Assembly (NCBI GenBank): GCA_031552145.1
Contig: JAVBMV010000014.1
Location: 1-64,000, forward strand
Direction of reading: 5' to 3'
Source: JAVBMV01 sp031552145
GTDB lineage: Bacteria; Myxococcota; Myxococcia; Myxococcales; UBA5297
Length of the DNA stretch: 64,000 nt
Shown here: positions 34,901-42,683 of the stretch, one piece after another
Numbering within the stretch: position 1 is the stretch's first letter
How the letters are laid out: the number at the start of each line of letters is the position of its first letter
The notes under the pieces: model-generated
The model's input: only the letters and a program-made list of their open reading frames with translations
What the model was told of the DNA's origin: nothing
The model's database searches: none
Position numbers and translations under genes: made by a program

Positions 34901-35169
34901 GGGCGACGGCTAAGCTCGACATCGCGGGCGAGGCACCAGAGGGCGTGCGCGGCGCTGGCGCGATCTCTCTCGCCGGGCGTCGGCAGAGCGGCCAGGTCCA
35001 GGCCCTGCCGCCGCGCGGTGCAGGGCAGACGCTCCGCCGGTTCCACGATCCGCGCGCCCGCCGCGTCGCGCGTCGCGAGCGAGTTGAACCCGAACCCGAC
35101 CTCGAACCCTACGTCATCCACCGCCGCCCTGAGTTCCGCGCAGACCGCCGCCGCGTCCGATCCCGACAT
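34888..35169 (-). CDS. Cassette protein Y (copy B, intact)
   Basis: 93 residues: MSGSDAAAVCAELRAAVDDV, then GFEVGFGFNSLATRDAAGAR, and HALWCLARDVELSRR near the C-terminus. The start is supported because copy A begins at the equivalent ATG and conservation of codons continues from there. No family recognised, no membrane span. Two conserved Cys (about 10 and 79). Pairing with X and repeated survival suggest a real gene; function unknown. Confidence 0.55.
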   Translation of the reverse strand: MSGSDAAAVCAELRAAVDDVGFEVGFGFNSLATRDAAGARIVEPAERLPCTARRQGLDLAALPTPGERDRASAAHALWCLARDVELSRRPLGR

Positions 35170-35445
35170 TGCATCCGCCCGGGCCGGTTGGGTTGCCGCC
35201 GTCGGCCCAGCGCGAACGGTGCCGTTGCGCTCGCTCCCGAGGGGCCAGCGACGGGCCGGCGACGCATCCTGGTAAGATCCCGGTCGGCCCGGTTCGCGAC
35301 CGGCGACGAGCCCGGAAGTCGCGCTCGATCCGGCACGCCCCGAGCGTCCAGGGGCCGAATGCGGCGACCTGGACGCGCCTTCGGGACCGTCTGGCCAACC
35401 GCTCCGTGCCGGCCGAATCCGGCCGGAGGGGGACGGGGGCAGAAT

Positions 35446-35510
35446 CAACCACGCCCCTGCAGGTCACCCTCCGCCAGTTGGCGTTATCCTTAATCCTCCC
35501 TCTCGTCTTA
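35446..35510. repeat. Direct repeat R1 flanking the peptidase gene
   Basis: Shares CAACCACG, GCCAGTTGGCGTT and TCGTCTTA blocks in order with R2 at 36167-36218. The centre GCCAGTTGGC is a short palindrome. R1 ends 73 bases before the peptidase-like gene. Confidence 0.55.
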
Positions 35511-35582
35511 TAACGAGGAGCGGTGCCGATGAGGACCGGATGACCCTAGGCGTTAGAGAAGGGCACACGGAGTGGAGGCGCG

Positions 35583-36152
35583 ATGCAGCAACGCGGCAAG
35601 CCATACGTAGACCCGAAGGCCGGGACAACCCGGGTCCCAGATGATTTCGAGCACCTCTCGGTCGCCAAGCAGGGACCCGACTTCGGGTGCGGCCGGTGCG
35701 CGCTCCTGACGGCCGCCAAGTTTCTCGGGAGCGTGAGGGGCGATGCTACCTCGCGTACCCTGATGCGACGTCTCGGGCCACTGGACAGGGAGAGGATCGC
35801 CGCGTGGCTCCCGGAATATGGCCTCTGGCCCAAGGACATGCGGGCCCTCGCACGAGCCGCGGGGCTTGGCCTTCGGCGCCCCCTGCATCAATCGGCGGAG
35901 CAGTTTCGGTCGGGATGGCCTTGGATAGCTTTTACGCGCGTTCTGTTCCGATGCGGGGAGAAGGCCGTGGATGACGGGCACTACCTCCTAGTGCTCGGTC
36001 ACGTGGTCGCAGATGGGGCGCTCGTTGTCGCCGACTCGCACCCGGCGAACCCGAATGTCTATTGCGTAGGCGAGGAGTGCTTCGAGGCGGCATGGAGCAA
36101 GGCCCTGCGTTTGCCGTGGGCCGCCCGCCTATGGGCGTTCGATACTGGGTGA
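35583..36152 (+). CDS. C39-like papain-fold cysteine peptidase
   Basis: 189 residues. An N-terminal Cys in GPDFGCGRCALLTAAKFLG sits at the start of a helix as in C39 and related peptidases. A His in DDGHYLLVLGHVVADGALVV and an Asp in VADSHPANPNVY complete a plausible Cys-His-Asp triad. The middle (RIAAWLPEYGLWPKDM, ALARAAGLGLRRP) is helical. C39 domains cleave double-glycine leaders in bacteriocin export, but here there is no ABC transporter and no signal peptide, so a free intracellular enzyme is more likely. Stands alone between short direct repeats R1 and R2 in the decayed accessory zone. Confidence 0.65.
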   Translation: MQQRGKPYVDPKAGTTRVPDDFEHLSVAKQGPDFGCGRCALLTAAKFLGSVRGDATSRTLMRRLGPLDRERIAAWLPEYGLWPKDMRALARAAGLGLRRPLHQSAEQFRSGWPWIAFTRVLFRCGEKAVDDGHYLLVLGHVVADGALVVADSHPANPNVYCVGEECFEAAWSKALRLPWAARLWAFDTG

Positions 36153-36166
36153 GCGTGGACCGGGAC

Positions 36167-36218
36167 CAACCACGGCCCTCGCCCTCTGCCAGTTGGCGTT
36201 CTCCCCCCTTTCGTCTTA
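36167..36218. repeat. Direct repeat R2 flanking the peptidase gene
   Basis: Second copy of the R1 motif, starting 15 bases after the peptidase stop. Same order of blocks with small indels. 36219-36567 otherwise holds no supportable gene; a GC-rich hairpin lies at about 36487-36510. Confidence 0.55.
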
Positions 36219-36567
36219 GCTATCTTGACTCTCAAATCAGTTCCGCGTCAGCGTGCCCCGCCCGCTCTCCGTCCCCACGCACTCGGTTGCTCCGGCGTAG
36301 GCCATCCCCATCGTCGTCGGCGAGCGAGACGGGTCGACCGACCCGATGATGTGGACGCTGCCGCCGCAGCCGCGCTTAGTTGCGGTGACAACGGCGTCGA
36401 CGCGGAGGCCGGACACTGCGGCCCGAGGAAACCGCCTTGGGTGAGCGTCGCCGTCCGTGACAGATTGAGATTGGCGATGCGAGAGGGGCCTGGGCGGCCA
36501 GGCCCTCAGTTCTCGAGGCAAAATGCCATTTTTTACGACAGTTCCGAAAATTCGGAAAATTACAACC

Positions 36568-36657
36568 ATTCCAATCCCCGCGTTTGCGGGGAACATGACT
36601 GCGCGTGGCCTTCAAGGAAGAACCACCCCGGTCCATCCCCGCGTCTGCGGGGAATAC
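36568..36657 (+). CRISPR. Two-repeat type I-E CRISPR relic
   Basis: Two 29-base units (36568-36596 and 36629-36657) share ATCCCCGCGT.TGCGGGGAA, the palindromic core of type I-E repeats. They are separated by exactly 32 bases (36597-36628), giving the 61-base period of that type. The repeats differ at 8 of 29 positions, mostly at the ends. An AT-rich stretch (36520-36567) precedes them like a leader remnant. No third unit lies 61 bases to either side and no cas gene is present in the window. Confidence 0.6.
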
Positions 36658-36670
36658 TGTTGTGTAGGCG

Positions 36671-36781
36671 CTAAAGTTGTGTTAGTCTAACACCACGTAG
36701 AAGCACGAGCAGAACGCGGGCGACAAGCAAGACCAACGTGCTTGTAAACCTGATGATGTTTTCCATCTTTTCGACGATCAT
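36671..36781 (-). CDS. 36-residue hydrophobic peptide
   Basis: Begins MIVEKMENIIRF; residues about 13-29 are a hydrophobic helix (TSTLVLLVARVLLVLL) followed by a basic end. A strong ribosome binding site (AAGGAGG) lies 7 bases before the ATG. A good sigma-70 promoter lies upstream (36854-36883) and a stem-loop in the predicted 5' UTR. Size and charge pattern resemble single-span membrane peptides, including type I toxins, but no family is recognised. A perfect 7-1-7 palindrome (36679-36693) covers its 3' end. Confidence 0.5.
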   Translation of the reverse strand: MIVEKMENIIRFTSTLVLLVARVLLVLLRGVRLTQL

Positions 36782-36808
36782 TGGGTATCCTCCTTTCTGA
36801 CAAGTGTG

Positions 36809-36841
36809 GGGCTCTCGGCTGCAACCGAGAGCCCTTTTTTT
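36809..36841 (+). terminator. Strong terminator-like hairpin facing the small peptide gene
   Basis: A 10-bp perfect stem (GGGCTCTCGG with CCGAGAGCCC), a 6-base loop, then seven T on the plus strand. No plus-strand gene ends here, so it would stop a transcript antisense to the 36-residue ORF. On the minus strand the same hairpin sits at the 5' end of that ORF's predicted mRNA. Confidence 0.7.
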
Positions 36842-36853
36842 GCGACAAGGGGT

Positions 36854-36883
36854 ACTCTAGTCGCCTGGATGTATGGTTGTCAA
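36854..36883 (-). promoter_or_regulatory. Sigma-70 promoter of the small peptide gene
   Basis: On the minus strand, TTGACA (36878-36883) and TAGAGT (36854-36859) with an 18-base spacer. Predicted start near 36847, about 65 bases upstream of the ATG. Confidence 0.5.
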
Positions 36884-37139
36884 GCAAGAAGCACCCCTTA
36901 GGCTTTTTCGCCCAACCTCGAATGCCTCTGCGGGATCGCCCCAGTCCAGCCCTGAAGCCGTCAGGCTGCGACGGCTCCGCTCGCACCACGCCGATGTCGC
37001 TCGGGTTCCCGGGTGCTCCAGACGGCGCGCTCTGCGAGCGATGACGAGGGCTGAGGGAGCGTGCCCGAGGGCCACGCGCGTCTCGATTAGGACGGGACGC
37101 GCGGACCGCCGGCCCGTCGCGAAATTGCTGTGCCGCCAG

Positions 37140-37300
37140 TAGGAAGGAGGGCGCCTCAGCCACGGGCGCCTGACGGGCGGCAGGCGAGCTTGACGTCACG
37201 CGAGCCAGCAAAGGGAGTCGATGGCGCCCGCGCCGGCCGTCGGCTTTGCCAGGTCCGGTCCTCGCTCGGGCGTTGGTAGCTGACCCGCGAGTTCACTCGG
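37140..37300. repeat. X/Y cassette relic, copy C
   Basis: Blocks such as GAGCTTGACGTCACG align with GAGCTCGACGTCGCG of copies A and B, in the same order. On the minus strand AIDSLCWLA recalls the AAHALWCLA end of Y, broken by small deletions. The rest of 36884-37349 shows no gene. Confidence 0.45.
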
Positions 37301-37349
37301 GATGGCCGGTATGGGCAGGTCAGAGTCGTGCCGAAATGCGTCGATACGT

Positions 37350-37910
37350 CTAGCGCGATGAGCGTATTCGCACGGCCTGCTCCACCTCCGGCGACGCCGT
37401 AATCACCCCACCCTTAAGCACGCGCACCGCCTCGACGACCAGCGCCCCGACTCCCCAGGCCAGCCCCGCGACCACTCCTCCATCGACGATGCCGCGCCAG
37501 GGTTGCGGCACTAACCGCATCAGCATCACGAGCGTCCACACTCCCACCAGGATCGACCAAGAGATGACTCTTCGCCGGAGGGTCGTCCCCAAGAGCCCCA
37601 TCGCGAAGAGCGGGGCCAGCGCCACGCGGGGCCAGGTCGGATGACAGGCCACGTAGACGGCTCGCGCCGCCACACCCGGTACGAACCCTCGCTGGAAGCC
37701 CCGATAGCCTTCAAGGTAGAGGTTCGCCGCGACCCATCCGCAATAGAGGGCGGCGAGCCCGGGCGTGAGCATCTCTTGGGCAATCGGCTCCAAGGCGAGC
37801 GGCGTCAGGCGCCGGAGCGAGAACGACAGCAGCAGCATGACGCCGCCGATCGCCCATGCTGTGAGCGCGACGCCTTTGGGGCTTCGTCGGCGAGACGACT
37901 CAGGGCGCAA
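37350..37910 (-). CDS. Multi-span membrane protein of unknown function
   Basis: 186 residues with about four or five predicted spans (GVALTAWAIGGVMLLLSFSL, VALAPLFAMGLLGT, ISWSILVGVWTLVMLMRLV, GIVDGGVVAGLAWGVGALVV). An amphipathic segment with LYLEGYRGFQRGFVPGVAAR lies in the first loop. No family recognised. It is divergent from the TetR gene with a shared 108-base promoter region holding a palindrome, so it is the likely TetR target, possibly a small exporter or CPBP-like protein. Confidence 0.65.
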   Translation of the reverse strand: MRPESSRRRSPKGVALTAWAIGGVMLLLSFSLRRLTPLALEPIAQEMLTPGLAALYCGWVAANLYLEGYRGFQRGFVPGVAARAVYVACHPTWPRVALAPLFAMGLLGTTLRRRVISWSILVGVWTLVMLMRLVPQPWRGIVDGGVVAGLAWGVGALVVEAVRVLKGGVITASPEVEQAVRIRSSR

Positions 37911-37982
37911 GGTGGTTCCTCATGACAGATAGGGTACGCCACGAACAAATGTGGGGCAAGACATAGTGCACCCAGTGCAAGA

Positions 37983-37997
37983 GTGCATCGGATGCAC
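37983..37997. promoter_or_regulatory. Candidate TetR operator
   Basis: Perfect 7-1-7 palindrome GTGCATC G GATGCAC between the divergent membrane protein and the TetR gene, 21 bases upstream of the TetR ATG. Extra GTGCA half-sites lie just upstream (GTGCACCCAGTGCA). Confidence 0.55.
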
Positions 37998-38018
37998 GAC
38001 CATGCTAGCGTCCGCGGT

Positions 38019-38663
38019 ATGCCCTCCAAGCCTGTCAGCCTTCGGGAACGCCACCGCCGCGAGACTCGGCGCCGCATCGCCGAGGCGGCCTGCGAGCTCG
38101 CAATCGAGCATGGCATCGAGAACCTCAGGGCAGAGGCGATCGCTCAGCGCGCCGACATCTCGCGCCGCACTTTCTTCAACTACGTCGCCACGACCGAGGC
38201 CGCCTTCAGGATTCCCTTCGAGGATTTCCTAGAACGAGCGCGCGCCAACATGCTCGAGCAGCCTTCGGATTTACCGCTCCTGGACGCGATTTCCAGCGCG
38301 CTTACCTCCGCCGTCGAGCCCGAGTACGTCGCGCAGTTGGCCCGAATGTGTGAGATCGCCAGCGGGAGCGACGTCTTCGCACGGTACCAACTGGAGGCCT
38401 GGGAGCAGGGGGAGCGCGGGGTGTGCGAGATCCTCGCGGCTCGGATGCCGCCCGGCACCGATTCGCTCTACGTCGCGACCCTTGCCGCCTCCATCGCCGG
38501 AGCAGGGCGGGCGGGCGTTGCAGCCTGGGCCGCCGCGCAGGCGAAGCGCAGACGCAAGCTCTCTGCGAAGAGGCGGGTCGCCGAGTTCGTGAGCTTCCTG
38601 GTCAAGGCGTTGGGATACCTTGGCGCTACCCCCCGCCTCCTCGAGGTCGTGCCAAAACATTAG
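38019..38663 (+). CDS. TetR-family transcriptional regulator
   Basis: 214 residues from the ATG at 38019; an earlier start would put the operator palindrome inside the gene. The N-terminal helix-turn-helix is typical (RRETRRRIAEAACELAIEHG, AEAIAQRADISRRTFFNYVA). The C-terminal ligand domain is not class-specific. Probably represses itself and the divergent membrane protein through the palindrome between them. Confidence 0.88.
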   Translation: MPSKPVSLRERHRRETRRRIAEAACELAIEHGIENLRAEAIAQRADISRRTFFNYVATTEAAFRIPFEDFLERARANMLEQPSDLPLLDAISSALTSAVEPEYVAQLARMCEIASGSDVFARYQLEAWEQGERGVCEILAARMPPGTDSLYVATLAASIAGAGRAGVAAWAAAQAKRRRKLSAKRRVAEFVSFLVKALGYLGATPRLLEVVPKH

Positions 38664-38714
38664 GCCTTGATTCTTCGCAAGCGCTGGTGTAGTGCGGGGC
38701 ACTGGAGGATACCC

Positions 38715-39314
38715 ATGCGAACGTTACTGGCCGGGATGATGGTGTTGGTGCTCTTCTCTGGATGTTTCGGATCGGCATTTCGACAGCGAGCGGAATTCCA
38801 CGCGGCGGGGGATACCGATATCGCTCGAGACAAGAAAATCTCGGAAGCCTTGTCCGCCGTTACCAAGAGTGAACCGGCCAATCCCAAGGCGAAAGTATAC
38901 ATTGGCTCGATCCCCGAGGGGATCGAGATGAACAATAATGTTGTGTCAGTCAAGGCGGGCTATGACTATGTCATCATGGGAAGATTCATGATCCGTCAAG
39001 CAGACGAGGTGTTTCCGAGCTACGACGCTGGCTGGAAAAAGCCGTACTGCTACCCTCAGCGAGTGCTCAGTGTTGCTACATTGGGTGTCTGGATGCTGGT
39101 TCCAGTATCTTGGCCTTGCAATGTAGAGGTAGAGGGCGACAAGTCGTTTTGGGTCGAACAGGCTAAGCGCACAGCCGATGCCGCGGGTGCGGACTTTGTT
39201 GTCGGATCCTATGTGCGTGAGTCTGGCGACACCGCTTCTGGTGTCATGGGATACCTTGTTCGCTCCATGTCGAAGTCGAAGGCCGAAACGAATCCTGCCG
39301 CTGGCGAACTTTAA
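38715..39314 (+). CDS. Lipoprotein of unknown function
   Basis: 199 residues. ATG at 38715 with GGAGG 6 bases upstream. Signal peptide MRTLLAGMMVLVLFSGC with lipobox FSGC. The mature part has a hydrophobic patch (VLSVATLGVWMLVPVSWPC) and a C-terminal strand region (AGADFVVGSYVRESGD). No family recognised. Stands alone after the TetR gene. Confidence 0.7.
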   Translation: MRTLLAGMMVLVLFSGCFGSAFRQRAEFHAAGDTDIARDKKISEALSAVTKSEPANPKAKVYIGSIPEGIEMNNNVVSVKAGYDYVIMGRFMIRQADEVFPSYDAGWKKPYCYPQRVLSVATLGVWMLVPVSWPCNVEVEGDKSFWVEQAKRTADAAGADFVVGSYVRESGDTASGVMGYLVRSMSKSKAETNPAAGEL

Positions 39315-39461
39315 AGGCCGAGGTCTTTCATCCGGTGTTCTCGACAGAGGATCTTGTATCGCATAGGAGATCAATCAGTCGCAGTAGGCCTCGCACCTGC
39401 ACTCGGGCGAAAGATGACACAGAGTTCACGCTAAAGCCGATCTGCTCTCGAACGGATCCAC

Positions 39462-40895
39462 ATGAACCAGAAACGCGTCGCTCTCCTTTCCTGCCTGCTG
39501 CCCCTCGCCTTGCTCTCTTGGAGCTGCGATAAGGAAACACACCCCCGCTGCGCGTCGGGTGAAACACTCTGCCGCGGCACCTGTATCCCGGAGGAAGAGG
39601 GCTGCCCAGATGAAGACGGCGGAGAGCGCCCGGTAGTCTGCGACAAGGGATTCCACCGGTGTGACAATGCCTGCATTCCGGAGACCGACACCGACCTCTG
39701 CGGAGTGTCCTGCACACCCTGCTTCGACCACTACAATGGCGTCGATCTCGCGGGAGAGGCGGTCTGCGAGTCGGGAGCGTGCGGCGTCCGTTGTGTCGAG
39801 GGGTACCACGCGTGCGTCCAGGGGTGCTGTCCCGACCTGGAGAGGCTGGACGCGATCGCGCTCACAGAGAGCCGTTCCTGCGCGCTCGCCGACGACTCCA
39901 TCTGGTGCTGGGGTTACAACACCTACCGCCTTGTCGGCGAGAGTGTGTGGTACCAGTACACTGGCAACATCCTGGTGCCGATGCGCATGGCCAGTCTCCC
40001 CGCGAAGGGTGCGGCGCTCGCGCTCAGCGCGGCGCACGGCTGCGCGCTCGCCGCGGGAAAGGTCTACTGCTGGGGCGAGGATGACCTCGAACCACAGGAA
40101 TATGGAGAGGGCAAGGTCCTTGCTTCTCCCATCCAAGGACTGAGCGGCGCTGTGACCGCAATTGCGGTGGGCACGCGCCACAGCTGCGCGATCGACGCGG
40201 GAGCGCTCTTTTGTTGGGGGAGCAATGAATATGGGCAGCTCGGCGATGGCACGGAGGAGTACCGCAAGTTTCCCGAGAAGGTTGTGGATCTTCCGCCGAG
40301 TGTCACCGCGCTCGCCCTGGGCGGCCAACACACCTGCGCCATCGCGTCGGGCGATGTCTATTGCTGGGGCTACGGCGCCAGTGGTCGGGTGGGTCAGTCG
40401 ACCGAGGGGGATGCCCATTTCCCTCGACCTATGTTGGTGCCCGGTCTCTCTCATGGCGCGACGGCGCTCGCCGCGGGAAGCGGGCATACGTGCGCCATCG
40501 TCGACGGCGCCGTCCTCTGCTGGGGCGGTGGCGCCTTCGGTTCGCTGGGTAATGGCGGCACCAACGACAGTGCCGTTCCGGTGGTGGTCCATGGGCTGAG
40601 CGCGGGGGCGACGGCCCTCGCTGCCTCCGGCGCGGGAGCTCAGAGTTGCGCAATCGTCTCCGGTGGCGCCTGGTGCTGGGGCGTTGCCTCAGGGAGCGGT
40701 GCCAGTGGCGACGGCCTGGTGCCGGCGCCAGTGCCTGGATTGGAGACGGGAGTGACCGCCATCGCCGTTGCCTCCAGCTCCAGTTGTGCGCTCGTCTCGG
40801 GCCGGTCATGGTGCTGGGGCGACAACCAATGCGGCCAGCTCGGAGATGGGACGACCGAGGGGCGCGAGCGCCCCGTTCCATTGTTGTCGCCCTGA
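39462..40895 (+). CDS. RCC1-repeat surface lipoprotein
   Basis: 477 residues. Lipoprotein signal peptide ending SWSC (Cys near 22). A Cys-rich region follows (about 30-125; CASGETLCRGTC, CDKGFHRCDNAC). The rest is six or seven RCC1-type blades of about 50 residues, each with SCA(L/I) and a CWG.N..GQLGDG-like turn (LFCWGSNEYGQLGDG, SWCWGDNQCGQLGDG). RCC1 propellers mediate binding; in myxobacteria they are common in exported proteins. Ligand unknown. Confidence 0.85.
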   Translation: MNQKRVALLSCLLPLALLSWSCDKETHPRCASGETLCRGTCIPEEEGCPDEDGGERPVVCDKGFHRCDNACIPETDTDLCGVSCTPCFDHYNGVDLAGEAVCESGACGVRCVEGYHACVQGCCPDLERLDAIALTESRSCALADDSIWCWGYNTYRLVGESVWYQYTGNILVPMRMASLPAKGAALALSAAHGCALAAGKVYCWGEDDLEPQEYGEGKVLASPIQGLSGAVTAIAVGTRHSCAIDAGALFCWGSNEYGQLGDGTEEYRKFPEKVVDLPPSVTALALGGQHTCAIASGDVYCWGYGASGRVGQSTEGDAHFPRPMLVPGLSHGATALAAGSGHTCAIVDGAVLCWGGGAFGSLGNGGTNDSAVPVVVHGLSAGATALAASGAGAQSCAIVSGGAWCWGVASGSGASGDGLVPAPVPGLETGVTAIAVASSSSCALVSGRSWCWGDNQCGQLGDGTTEGRERPVPLLSP

Positions 40896-40911
40896 GTCCC
40901 TTGGGACTGCC

Positions 40912-41037
40912 TTATGCGGCGATGGTCAGAATCGCGCCGAGAACGATGAGCACCGTGCCCAGCCCATCTTCCAGTTGAGCGACTCCCCGTGCCGCCAACG
41001 CCGATCCAATCGCGTAGACCCACCATCTCTCCGACAT
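40912..41037 (-). CDS. Possible 41-residue membrane peptide
   Basis: MSERWWVYAIGSALAARG then GTVLIVLGAILTIAA, giving one or two short hydrophobic segments. Convergent with the RCC1 gene, no clear ribosome binding site. The remaining 41038-41233 shows no gene. Confidence 0.3.
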   Translation of the reverse strand: MSERWWVYAIGSALAARGVAQLEDGLGTVLIVLGAILTIAA

Positions 41038-41233
41038 GGCGCCGATGATACCGCAAGCGGCCCGCATGCTGTGAAAGGCGCTAGGATAGAGTCTATCGCA
41101 GGGGAGACGGGTGGTAATTACCGTGGAGCGGCGCTCGTGGCCCAGGCGAAGGAGCGGAGTACCTCTTTGACATCACGATTCGCGTTCTTACGCTGAGCTC
41201 GCGTCTGAAACAGCGTGCCGCGAGCGATGACCC

Positions 41234-42163
41234 ATGGAAACACCCCACGATCAGGATTCCCCAGCGACGCCTCGAGCCGACGCGACAGACGACCATGTCG
41301 CCGCCGTCTCGCCGAACGAGCGAGAGGTCAACGAAGTGGCCGTGGTACACGCCGCGGCGGAGATCCGGTACCGAATCGAGGAGCGGCCCGCGGGTTGGGC
41401 CATCCTCACGTCCGCGGCGGACGCCTCGACCTCGGCGCGTGAGCTGCGCGAATACGCTCACGAGAATGAGGAATCGCGGCGCCCCTTCGAGCCGCTTCCG
41501 GTGGTCGGTGTTCGGGGCGGCTGGCTCACCGGCGTGGTCTGGGCGGTCGCGATCGTCGTGTTCCACCTGTGCGTCACGACGTGGTTTGCGGCGATGCCCT
41601 GGTACGAACGCGGCGCGTCGAACGCGGCCAAGGTGCTGCACGGCGAGCATTGGCGCGTGGTCACCGCGCTGACGCTGCACGCGGACTTCCCGCACGTCCT
41701 CTCGAACGCTGTCGCGTGCGTCCTGTTCGTCGGGGTGGTCGCACGCTGGCTCGGGCCGGGTCTGGCATCATTGCTGGTATTGCTCGCGGGGGCAGGGGGG
41801 AATGCGTTCAATGCGTGGCTCTATGCGACGCGCCATATCTCGCTCGGCGCCTCGACAGCGACCTTCGCGGCCGTCGGACTCCTCGGAGCGCTCCAGTTCG
41901 GCCGATTGTGGAGCCGGGCCCCCTCCCGGCGGCCAGCGTGGCTCGCGATCGCGGCGAGCCTCGGGTTGTTCGCCATGTTGGGGACAAGCATCAAGACGGA
42001 TGTCATGGCGCACCTGGCCGGTCTCGTCGCGGGGTTCGTGGTTGGAATCGGCGCCGCGGCATGGATGCGGGCTCGTAAGGCACCGGGTGAAGTCGCCCAG
42101 GCCGTTCTCGCGGGATCGAGCGCCGCCGCGGTAGTCGTGTGCTGGCTCGCGGCGCTGCGCTGA
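41234..42163 (+). CDS. Rhomboid-family intramembrane serine protease
   Basis: 309 residues. A cytoplasmic N-terminal region of about 95 residues is followed by six or seven spans. The catalytic dyad is Ser207 in ISLGASTATFAAVG and His260 in DVMAHLAGLVAGFVVG. The supporting H.LSN motif (FPHVLSNAVACVLF) is present upstream. The usual GxSG reads GAST, a tolerated variant. It cleaves within transmembrane helices of unknown substrates. The N-terminal domain is an extension not found in minimal rhomboids. Confidence 0.9.
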   Translation: METPHDQDSPATPRADATDDHVAAVSPNEREVNEVAVVHAAAEIRYRIEERPAGWAILTSAADASTSARELREYAHENEESRRPFEPLPVVGVRGGWLTGVVWAVAIVVFHLCVTTWFAAMPWYERGASNAAKVLHGEHWRVVTALTLHADFPHVLSNAVACVLFVGVVARWLGPGLASLLVLLAGAGGNAFNAWLYATRHISLGASTATFAAVGLLGALQFGRLWSRAPSRRPAWLAIAASLGLFAMLGTSIKTDVMAHLAGLVAGFVVGIGAAAWMRARKAPGEVAQAVLAGSSAAAVVVCWLAALR

Positions 42164-42239
42164 AGGCCCGAGAACGCGGCGACACGTATGCCCCGCTATG
42201 CTGGCCTCCGAAAGAGATGAATCCATCACCGAGGCACAA

Positions 42240-42593
42240 ATGAACAAGAAATCCTCCATCTTCTCGACGCCCTTCGGCAGTGTCTATCCGCTTTATGTGA
42301 ACAAGGCCGCGAAGAAGGGACGGACGAAGGAGGAGGTCGATCAGATTGTCACCTGGCTCACGGGCTACAGCGCCGCGCAGCTGCAGCACGCCATCGACGC
42401 AGAGGTCGACTTCGAGACCTTCTTTGCTCAGGCGCCACGCATGAACCCGAATGCCGAGCTCATCACAGGTGTCGTCTGCGGCGTGCGGGTGGAGAGCGTC
42501 GCCGACCCACTGATGCGGAAGGTTCGCTATCTTGATAAGCTGGTCGACGAGCTTGCCAAGGGCAAGGAAATGGCGACCATCCTACGGCGGTAG
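42240..42593 (+). CDS. DUF2200-family protein
   Basis: 117 residues, full length for DUF2200. It shows the family blocks FSTPFGSVYPLYVNKAAKKG, VDQIVTWLTGYSAAQL, FFAQAPRMNPNAELITGVVC and YLDKLVDELAKGKEM. The ATG at 42240 with GAGG upstream is preferred to an earlier ATG. Cytoplasmic; function of the family unknown. Confidence 0.9.
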   Translation: MNKKSSIFSTPFGSVYPLYVNKAAKKGRTKEEVDQIVTWLTGYSAAQLQHAIDAEVDFETFFAQAPRMNPNAELITGVVCGVRVESVADPLMRKVRYLDKLVDELAKGKEMATILRR

Positions 42594-42683
42594 TGGGGGC
42601 GAGCGAGAGGCTGGAACCTATCGCCTAGAAATAGTTCGGCGCGGCTGCGTCGAGTGCGGCAATGAGAGAGGGGTAGAACAGCC

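Larger units (their letters stand above)
34480..35390. repeat. X/Y cassette, copy B
   Basis: Same order and orientation as copy A at 26500-27770. It has lost about 280 bases covering the 5' half of X and about 50 bases near the X 3' end, and X has a frameshift. Y is intact. Copy B lies outside the att-bounded island while A is inside, so the two did not arrive in one event or one moved later. Confidence 0.7.

Noticed and set aside
35446..36218. R1/R2 as integron attC sites around a gene cassette
   Set aside because: The sequences after the palindrome (GTTATCC, GTTCTCC) do not fit the GTTRRRY core, no complementary RYYYAAC is placed correctly, and no intI gene is present.
36484..36512. GC-rich hairpin resembling the tRNA-Thr terminator, as a second att scar
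   Set aside because: Only the stem resembles it. No tRNA 3' sequence precedes it and no T run follows.
36225..36674. Plus-strand 149-residue frame over the CRISPR relic
   Set aside because: Its C-terminal part (PRVCGEHD, SPRLRGIL) is the typical translation of I-E repeats; no start or conserved domain supports a gene.
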